From Syngnathus acus (Eukaryota; Chordata; Actinopteri; Syngnathiformes; Syngnathidae), in NCBI RefSeq assembly GCF_901709675.1, contig NC_051094.1, forward strand, positions 2,768,501 to 2,832,500: a stretch of 64,000 bases of DNA. The letters run 5' to 3'. Shown one piece after another: positions 15,654-64,000 of this stretch. A program made the translations under genes and the position numbers. The notes below the pieces were generated by a model. That model made no database searches, had not been told where the DNA came from, and saw only the letters and a list, made by a program, of their open reading frames with translations. Position 1 is the stretch's first letter; each line of letters begins with the position of its first letter.

Positions 15654-15694
<41 letters not shown>
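15654..15694 (+). repeat. (TG)n microsatellite
   Basis: About 20 TG units in upstream non-coding DNA. Confidence 0.95.
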
Positions 15695-15695
<1 letters not shown>

Positions 15696-16849
15696 TGGTC
15701 CCTGCTTGTTAGGGGTCCCGAGCCCCCTTCTCACTGTAATCTCTTTGTTTATGCAGTGCGAAAAGGGCCTGGCTGGGCCGTGAACTCCCCACGCTCTTCT
15801 CCCACTGTGCCACTCACCCGTAGTGGACCCCCGAGCAAGACACCCCCCCCCCCCCTTGCCCTTCCAACACCGTCACCTCCCCCTGTCCAAGCCCATTTCC
15901 GTCACGTTCCTTCACATATGCGACAATGTCACCGTACGCTAACGGCTCGACAATCCTGCCAATGTGACATTGTCTTGAATTTGCCTTCCAACTCTTTCGT
16001 TCTAGTCACGATCTCCAAAGATTTGAACAATCGCTGAGCTCAAATGCACTTTGATGGAACACAAAATGGAAGGTGGGTGGCCACAGCTTGTTCTCGCCTC
16101 CATGCTTTGCCAGGCTGTTAGGAAAAGTATGACTCAGAGAAGGAGGCGGCGTTCACAGAGCTCCCACTCAGTAAACTTCTTCTTGTGTCCACCGTTGCTG
16201 CTTGAAATTGCTAGAATTCCAGCCTCTTGGCCCCTAAAACCTTGGCTTCTTCACGTGAGGGACCTCTATTCATTTAATTTCTGCATCGGGGGCCGGGCGG
16301 CATGAAATGCAATCCGCGTTGGATATAAATGTATTTGTGGACAATGCTGCGATTTGATTGGACGAAGACTTAAATTTTAGGCTAAAATGTAAGATGATCA
16401 GGTTGTCATTAAAATCCTATTAAAGAAAACATAGGCCTTTGACTTAAGGGCAGGAAGCATGCTGCATAGTAGTTGAGGGGAACGTCAATGTTTATGATAG
16501 CACAATCACACTGATGAACTTGCAAGACCACCCCATTATATATTACATTTTGTTGGGCCTCGCCCGGACTCCACCTATCCATGTCAACGTTTTTATTGTG
16601 GGCTGTAAAGTGATCCGGTGAATGGTTTCACAATGACAAAACAAGCAGTAAAAAAAACTACTCGCAGTATATCATTAGGACCTCATAAACTTAAAATGGA
16701 CTGACGCCCGACTTTGTGGGTGTGTGTGTCGGTGTGTGTGTGCGTGTGGTGATGGTGGCGTAGTTGACACAAAATTGCTGCAATGAGCTTGGTTTTTCTT
16801 GGAAAAATACAAATGTTTCTAGAAGTCCTGATTGCTTGTAGTCATTTTA

Positions 16850-17350
16850 ATGCTATATATTTGTTTAAAAGTTAGGAAAAAAATATTTTGTGAAAATTTA
16901 AATTTTTTAAATATTTTTCTTAAATATAATCTATCCATATATATATTTTTTTTATTCATATATGTATTTAAAAATAGTTTTTCAGAATAGATTTTTAACT
17001 ATAGTTGTGTTTTTACATTCTATACTTTTTATTTATAGAATTTTGAAGAACGTTTTAGATTTAATATTTTTACATTTTATTCTAAAATTCACAATTAAAA
17101 TTAAAATCTTGTTCACATTTTTAAATAACTTTTGATCTTTTTCTCCTTTATTTATTTCAGTTGTCATTTCATCATTTTGTTTTATATTTTTCATTTGTTT
17201 GAATTTTTATTGTTTAGTTTGTTTTCTTAACCATGTATGACTTGAAAAACTATTTTTTTTTTCATTTGATTTTGTTCTTTTATTTTTGTATTTTATTTGC
17301 TCTTTTTTTTAATTTCTTTAAATATTTAATATTTATCCATTTTCAACACC
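16850..17350. other. AT-rich low-complexity region
   Basis: About 500 bp made mainly of A/T runs (ATATATATTTTTTTT, TTTAAATATTTTT) with no coding capacity and no clear repeat unit. It marks a sharp composition change from its flanks. Confidence 0.8.
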
Positions 17351-20104
17351 ACTCAACCTATTCAGGGATGCGGGGAGTGGGGGGGTGCTGGAGGCACTAT
17401 TGCTCAGCTCACTATTAGTCTCCATACTGCGCCTAGTAGCTAAAGTCAGGCGATCCAAGTCGTTGTTTGTTCACGTGTCTGATTGCATTCAATGCGGCCC
17501 GCTTTTCCCAGTTTCCTACAAAGTCGAAAACCAAGTGCTCCCACGTGTAATTTTAACAATGTGCTCATTTATCTTTCAACTTCTGACTCCTCTCTTCCAA
17601 CTGTCGACTTTCATCCTGAGAACAAAATCCTCCTCTGAGTGTTTTTCCTCTCTTCCAGAGTTGAAAGGTCATTTAAGAACAAATCAGCGCAGGGTTCAAA
17701 GGTGAACCCGGCCAACTTGTTATTTTTCTCTTCTCTCTGTCGGTCACGGCTTCACCATCATCATCATCATGGCTGCTGACGTTATCCCTCATTTCCTCAC
17801 TTCTCTCCCCAATTTCCTGTGTGGAGATTTGGTAGAATCTAAAAAAAAAAAAGTTCTACTTTCTGTCAAAATCCCAAGATTGACAAATTTGATTTCATTG
17901 AATCAGAGCAGAAATAAACAAAGCGACTAGAAACAATGATTTCTTCAGTCAATGTTCAGCGGGTGTCAATCTCCATTGCTATGTAAATGGCGCGGTGGGT
18001 TAGCGTGAATGGACAGCCTTAAAGCAGATTATGTTAATGTGCTTTTTAGTAGAAAAGGAGCGCTCCAGCGATTGGGCGCGGATTAGCGGATGTGCTGCTG
18101 TGCCACCAGAGGTGTTCACCCCCCTGCCTGCCTATAAATCATTTAACGCAGCACATAATGGGGATCAGGAAGCCATCCCAATCCATTGACACCTATGGAA
18201 ATCCCTAAAAAAAAAATCTGGCTATCTTGTTAGCATTTGATCTCATTTACATATTTTAAAAGTATCCAGTCCATGATGGTGGAAAGAAATCTGACTTTCT
18301 TCACAAATGATTAGCATATTGGCATGTTAGCATTTTTAGCCACTCTATTTAACTTTTTGAAATATGATACAATAACACGTTTGAATTTTTTATTGATTAT
18401 CTTACCGTCTTTGTGCATGTTAATGTTTTATCTTGTCTTTAGAAAAATGAGGGGATGATCTTCTTCATGTTAGCCTGTTATCTTTTTTTTTTTTTTCAAA
18501 CTAGAACTGCTGTCAGAAAGGCAAGGCAACCTCTGATATTATAAAAAGTAATCACAATTATGTGATGTACAGTTCCAAGCTTCCCACCATGACCTGAATT
18601 TTTGTTGATGTTAAAAAAAAGTCATTTTTTTCTCTATTTTGTCTTTCTGTCATCAGAAAAGTCATCAACTTTTAATATCTTCTTAATGCTGTCAAATGTA
18701 AAAACGGGTCAGATTTGACCTAAACACGCTTAGAATTTCTAGCGCCAACTAAGAGAAGACACCTGCAGAGTTAGTTGCTAAATCTTCAAGTGTGAAGTTA
18801 TCGGTGGGGGGGGGCAGTCATAGTATGTGCTTCAGTTTCTTGTCTGTGCTCATTAAAGAGCACGTACTTGCTGACTGTTATCCCGAGGTCATTCCGCCTC
18901 ACCGCCCCGGACATGTCCGGACCCGATTCTCTTGACACCGCTCCGAGTTCACTAGTGACCAAACCAATTAATTAACACGGCTCCCGATTGGCAAGACACT
19001 CTCAGTGTGGCTCGGGTCACCGCGATGACCGACCCAAAACAGTACATGGGGGGGACGTCGACACCTTTTGCTGTCGTTTTAGTCGAGGTTCAATTTTAAT
19101 GTGGGAAAGGGCGCTTGAATGAGCGAGCTTCTTGTATATTTATGCAGTGATTTTTCCTCTCATCGCAGAGAGTGGCTCTTTTGTTCGTGTTTAATGAACA
19201 ACGCTAACCAGTGTGAGAAAGAAAAAAAAAAAATTGCTTTTCAAGGGAGGCAGCTACAAACGAGAAAAATTAGCATGGAAACAAAACCGCTTTGTCGCTT
19301 CTGCTTAGCGTCAAGGCAACAATCGCCGCGACTGCCTGTTTGCGGAAAAAAAATCTCGAGTTGTTTAATACAAATCGCTCCATCGATCCATTGGGTGGCG
19401 CTCGACAATTGCTAACTACCACTTTGCACACTAGCGGGTGAACATTACTGTAAAGAAGCTAGCTGGTGGTTAACTGATAAATACAAATGACGATTTGCTA
19501 GTGTGAAGCGCATTGCGTTGCCTCGTGTCTGAAAAGTGCGCTATAAATAAAGTTGCATTGCCAAAGCTGATAAATCACAACCTTTGCAACGTCTAGATAA
19601 GCACCATATCTTTGAAAATATATTACACGCAGTGCTCATGACATTACCCAGCATCCCATGTTTACTAAAACTTCATAAGCTTGGCCTTTAAGCTTCAAGG
19701 ATGCGCCCGAGTGCCACACTAACACGACCTTCTTGAGTGTCGTCCGTCGCAAACATTCTTTGAATTTGGCTCTCATTCCTCAATCGCCGCCTCATCTTTG
19801 AAGGTCTACCGACAATTGACGCTTCGTGCGCTTTGTGCACATGGAACCGTTCTTTGCTCTGTGCATAATAGACCACAAAAAGTCTACATTCATGCATAGG
19901 CACACGCTTGGGTCATGTTGTTATTATGGAATGGCTCCTTTTCGGTAGTTCTTCACGATAGCCGCTACCTTGCGCTATAGAAATAACCAAGCCCACTCGA
20001 AATAATTCACTGGAATCCAGGCCAAGTCGGTCACGGTTGGAATGGCCTAGTAGTGTGCGTGTGTGTGTGTGTGTACACCCTAAGTCAGCTCCTACTGCTT
20101 TCTA

Positions 20105-20580
20105 TTATATATACACACACCCACACACACACACATACCCGAGCACCCCTCTTTTCCCCTTTTGCACTCAACCTGGTCTTTCTCCTGTCTGCTCCCAGCC
20201 CCCGTTTCTTTTACTCCCACGGACGCTCCCCCCCCCTGCTCACCCTCCCCTCCGCCGCCTCCCTCCATATGTGTCTCAGCCCTCCCTCCTTAGCGGGCAA
20301 GTAAACTCTCTCTCTCTCTTTCTCTTTCTGTGTGTGCGCTACTGTCAGCTCAGGTCGGAGGACGGACGAGCCACTAGACGTGCCGCTGTTGCCGGTGGTG
20401 GGTGGAGGCGCTTTGGGCTTGGACTTTGTCACATCGCGGAAATACAGAAGCTCTGTTCTGGCAAACCTTCTTCATCCACCGCACCACCCCCCTCGTCCTG
20501 CACACTCGACAGGAGAGGAGAGAGGCAGTGCGTGAGGAGAGCCCAGCCGAGCCCAGCCGAGCGGCAGGCCCACTCTGACC
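20105..20580 (+). promoter_or_regulatory. putative bmpr1b promoter and 5' UTR region
   Basis: The region upstream of the signal-peptide ATG changes from AC/CT-rich microsatellite sequence (20110-20330) to GC-richer sequence with CpGs (20345-20560). A TATA-like run (TATTATATATA) lies at about 20104. The transcription start cannot be placed, so this is position-based inference. Confidence 0.35.
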
Positions 20581-39486
<18,906 letters not shown>

Positions 39487-39751
39487 GGCTCGCGAGGCTC
39501 AATTACTCACACGCATGCGTGACCAAGGGTTGCTTTCTGTGAAAGCTCATTTAGCTTGTAGAAGAAGAAAGAAGGAGAAGCGTGAATGTGTCCCTTAAAA
39601 AATGGACAGTGAGAAACACGGGCTGGCACTATGTGACAAAGTGTACTGTGAGGCTTTAAGATATTTTTCTTCATGCTTGTTGCATTTGTAGAGTGTACAA
39701 ATGTATTGTTTTCTCCTTGTCATGATTTATGTATTTTTCATGTCAAACATT

Positions 39752-39757
39752 ATTAAA
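39752..39757 (+). terminator. candidate bmpr1b polyadenylation signal ATTAAA
   Basis: A common variant signal lies 265 bases after the stop, in sequence that turns AT-rich, before telomere-like repeats begin. It implies a short 3' UTR. Confidence 0.5.
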
Positions 39758-39799
39758 GTATTTGTTAGAATTGAGCTGATTCGGATGTTTGCTTTGTTT

Positions 39800-39890
39800 C
39801 AAAGTAGGGTTAGGCTTTCAAAATGGGGTTAAGGTTAGGGTTTCAAACTTTTAACCTCACATTAAGGTTTCAAATGAGGGTTCGAACAAG
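39800..39890 (+). repeat. telomere-like minisatellite, plus orientation
   Basis: Imperfect units of the type GGGTTAAGGTTAGGGTTTCAA. It is the same family, in reverse orientation, as 48660-48840. Confidence 0.7.
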
Positions 39891-39899
39891 TTTTAAAAC

Positions 39900-42822
39900 C
39901 GTTTGAAGTCAAGTAGATTCAAGGTGAAAACCGGTCTCAGAAGTGGAATGATTGTGTTAAAAATAAACAAACGAGTAGCACTGGAATTCATCTTGAGCAT
40001 TGCTTATAAATATAATTTATTAATCGTCTTAAAAATTCTTTCTTACACTTTGTACAGCAAACAAGGAGGTGAGCAAAAAGATGTCACGACAAGCGTGCCG
40101 GCTGCAACCAAAACTCACCACTGTTCAACACGTGTCGACTCCAAATCAACCCCCCCCCCATAGCAAAATGGTACAAGCACAGCCAAGACGTCCATCATGA
40201 CAACCAATGGCAGTTTGCATAGTCGACAAAAATAAAAACAACAACAAAGAAAACATCCTACTTACTTTTTTTTGTTATAAATCTTAAAGTGACAAGTACA
40301 CAAGTGTACACACTGTAGTCAAATAGAAAACACGACCCCCTCCCCCCCACACGTTTCCAAACAATAACAACACTTGATTTGTTTCAGTCGAGTCCACGTG
40401 AACTGTTCGTCCGGCAAGTAAACTGTTGACTGGCAGATTGTTTAAAATGAAGAGAACAAAAAGTCAATGTCGTTGTTACCTTTGGGTTCAAGTTTGCATT
40501 TGAAACGCACCCTGTACCCTTTTTTTTTTGAATCAGCACTTAATCAAGAAACATTCACAACATCCAATCTATAAGCATACATTTTGGAGCACCCCGAAAA
40601 GAGAAAACTGAAAAATAAAGTACAGAAGGAGAAGGAAAAACAACAACAACCACCTGCTACATGATGTTTTCAAGATCATGGTCATTCAACAACTTGTCAA
40701 AATGAAGGGTTTCTAATCATTATTATTCATATTATTATTATTTTAACTGAATCCTGCGAAAAAACAACAACCTAAAAACAAACAAAAAATAACAGTTACA
40801 ATAATGTACAACCACTCAAAACCGAGACTGTTAGGATAATTACATGCCTTTAATTATTCATTTTGATGCTGACATATAAAGAATGATGATTGATTGACTG
40901 ATGGATTTATTAATTCTTTAGAGAGATTTAAAATAAACATTAAAATGGTCTAAATTGAGAATAATTTAGGAATTTATTATTATTTAAAAATGGTGCACCA
41001 ACCCAATAACAATTAATCTGACATAGCCATGGAAAATAATCCAAAACAATCTAAAAGGTAATGTTTTTAGAATAATTAATGATTTCTGTTCTAATATGTT
41101 GAGTGGGTGTTAGGGCTAGGTTTATGTGGGATCGGGTAGGATTAAAAAAAACTTTTTTTTTTTTCAAATATTTATATTTTTTAAAAATACATTAAATAAC
41201 ATGTTTTGGAAAGGATTAATCTCACACTCAAAATAAACTAAAAATAAACAAAAAACGTGCTTCGAGGATTATTTTCAAGTTGTTTTTTTTTAATTAAAAA
41301 AATTCTTTCAAACACAATTCTATAGCGCAGTGATTTTTTGAAAATATAAAAAACAACTCAAATAATTATGATACAACACGAGATGATCATCAATTAGGAA
41401 AAAAAACACGAGTAACGTACTTTATATATGACAAACGAGTCATTAAAATAAAAACAAACAGTATTGTCAAGGCCACTGGGTGGCGCTAGAAATCAACCAA
41501 GTAATGGTGGTGATGTCACAACACCAGAGATGCTCTAACTGTATAAATATGCATGAATTACTAGAAGAAAAAAAAGGAGCGTATTAGTCATATGGTGCGT
41601 TTACAGCATCCTTTTTCTTCTACCTCCTGCTGGCTGTTAGTCATTATGAAAAATAATACTGCTTACTGCAGTTGTAACTAATAGATTTTCTTGCCATGGC
41701 TTGCATTCATTCAGTCAATAATAATTAGTATCCATCCATTATCCGTACCGCTTTAGCCTCACAAGTGTGCCCAGCATTCTTTGGGCAGTAGGCGGGGTAC
41801 ACTCCCCTGAACTGGTTGCAGAACGACAAACAACCATTAGTATCATAAAACGAAAATAGGAATAATATTTAGGGAGAATCTACTTTCCCCATGTATTCAT
41901 CAAAAATAAATCCTGTTCACATCTGCACTTGTCGTCATCTGCCATGCCTGTCTGTGCCGGGGGTAAAAAAACAGTCGAGTGATGATCAGCCGAGTGGAGG
42001 CGGGTTGATGGCGGGCCTCTGATTCGCTGGGCGTTTTCCTCTCTTTTAATAAAATAAGTGTGGCGAATCAGTATATCTTTAAGTTCTGTATCTTTCGTTT
42101 CCGTCGCGAGTAGTTAACAATCGTCGCTTTCCCTCAAACTACACAATTAGCTTTTTTGTTAGCCCGCTAAATACGATGCCAATTTTTCAGCAAGTTTAGT
42201 TTGTGACGGATAAAAGTCGCAAAAACTCTCCTGAAAGTTAGCTTCTGTTTATACTCGCTCACGGTGTCGCTAAGGCTTTCCATCAATGTATGTCGTTGGC
42301 TCATTCTGTTAGCCAACTACATCCCATGTCACTTTCAAGCCGCATCATTTGTTTGTTCCCGTCAGGCTGACAATCGTACGCTCGTCGAAGCATTTTTCTC
42401 TTCAGCTATCTCCCATTTCTGCTCGCTAGCAGCTACAAACGCTTTCCCTCGATTCGTGTCCTTGACGGAATTTGACCATTTGCTGCATATGATGTCACTT
42501 TTAAGACATCCCTCGACAGTTTTGTTCAAACTGCCAAAGCATTTTATTAGTTACCCCTTGAGGCATGCTATCGATTAGCAACCATCGCTCGTATTTCATA
42601 TGTCCTTAGTTTGTTTTGCTAGCCTGCTACATACGATGCCACTTTAACGTAACATCACTAGTTTTGTTTGTTTCAGATGGGTAAAAAGTCATCCAAACAC
42701 TCCCCCAAAGCCTTTTCCCCCCCTTTCTTTTTGGTCGTTCCGCTAGCTTTCCCCTGTGTTAGCCTGACCTGCATACGTGGTCACCATTGCCATTTGTCCG
42801 TGTTGTTGCTCTCCGAGCCAAG
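39900..42822. other. tail-to-tail region between bmpr1b and unc5c, probably unc5c 3' UTR in part
   Basis: It is A-rich on the plus strand, hence T-rich in the sense of unc5c, with many minus-strand AATAAA candidates. A minus-strand SINE-family fragment lies at about 41736-41830. At 42140-42780 a degenerate repeat (GCTAGCCTGCTACATACGATG-like, e.g. near 42157 and 42617) runs up to the unc5c stop. No gene is supported. Confidence 0.5.
42543..42548 (-). terminator. candidate unc5c polyadenylation signal AATAAA (minus)
   Basis: TTTATT on the plus strand, 275 bases past the unc5c stop codon. Further candidates lie in 40000-41500. Mammalian UNC5C has a long 3' UTR as I recall, so this may be only the nearest of several. 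Confidence 0.35.

Positions 42823-64000
<21,178 letters not shown>

Noticed and set aside
17657-17700. Possible 44-bp exon between TCTCTTCCAG and GTGAAC
   Set aside because: Splice-like signals alone over so short a span in T-rich DNA are too common to support a call.

Overview
This is genomic DNA from a ray-finned (teleost) fish. The genes have short GT-AG introns, the intergenic DNA and long introns are dense in dinucleotide microsatellites, and several tRNA-derived SINEs of kinds common in fish are present. Species cannot be fixed from the sequence. The window carries the conserved vertebrate gene order PDLIM5 (+), BMPR1B (+), UNC5C (-). I rebuilt the genes exon by exon from splice sites, reading phase and resemblance to vertebrate families known to me. 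No database search was run.

Layout. 1-4.3 kb: the 3' end of pdlim5, with five firm exons encoding the three C-terminal LIM domains and one tentative upstream linker exon. 4.3-20.3 kb: intergenic or 5' regulatory DNA with microsatellites, a SINE with clean target-site duplications (9945-10300) and a candidate non-coding exon (10796-10892). 20.58-39.76 kb: bmpr1b. A first coding exon carries a signal peptide (20581-20680), followed by a 16.5-kb intron and ten compact exons (37144-39486) for the ectodomain, membrane span, GS box and kinase. The long intron contains a repeat cluster at 28.4-33.6 kb: two inverted copies of a tRNA-headed repeat around an eight-unit ~235-bp tandem array, each unit with a ~90-nt hairpin, plus a second tandem repeat of about 295 bp. 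39.8-42.8 kb: the tail-to-tail space between bmpr1b and unc5c, A-rich on the + strand. 42.8-62.5 kb: unc5c on the minus strand, 14 exons from the second Ig domain to the stop; the 5' exons lie beyond 64 kb. Its introns hold a 1.84-kb TIR element filled with 251-bp tandem units (44851-46692).

Gene roles. PDLIM5 is a cytoskeletal scaffold, BMPR1B a type I BMP receptor kinase and UNC5C a netrin dependence receptor. They are neighbours by old synteny and the sequence gives no sign of an operon-like link.

Points most worth checking: the alternative signal-peptide exon of bmpr1b, a 48-bp phase-1 cassette exon of unc5c, a GC-AG intron in unc5c, the array of intronic hairpins, and the TIR element carrying its own satellite. 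I found no sign of a wholly new gene system. The unusual content is splicing architecture and repeats.
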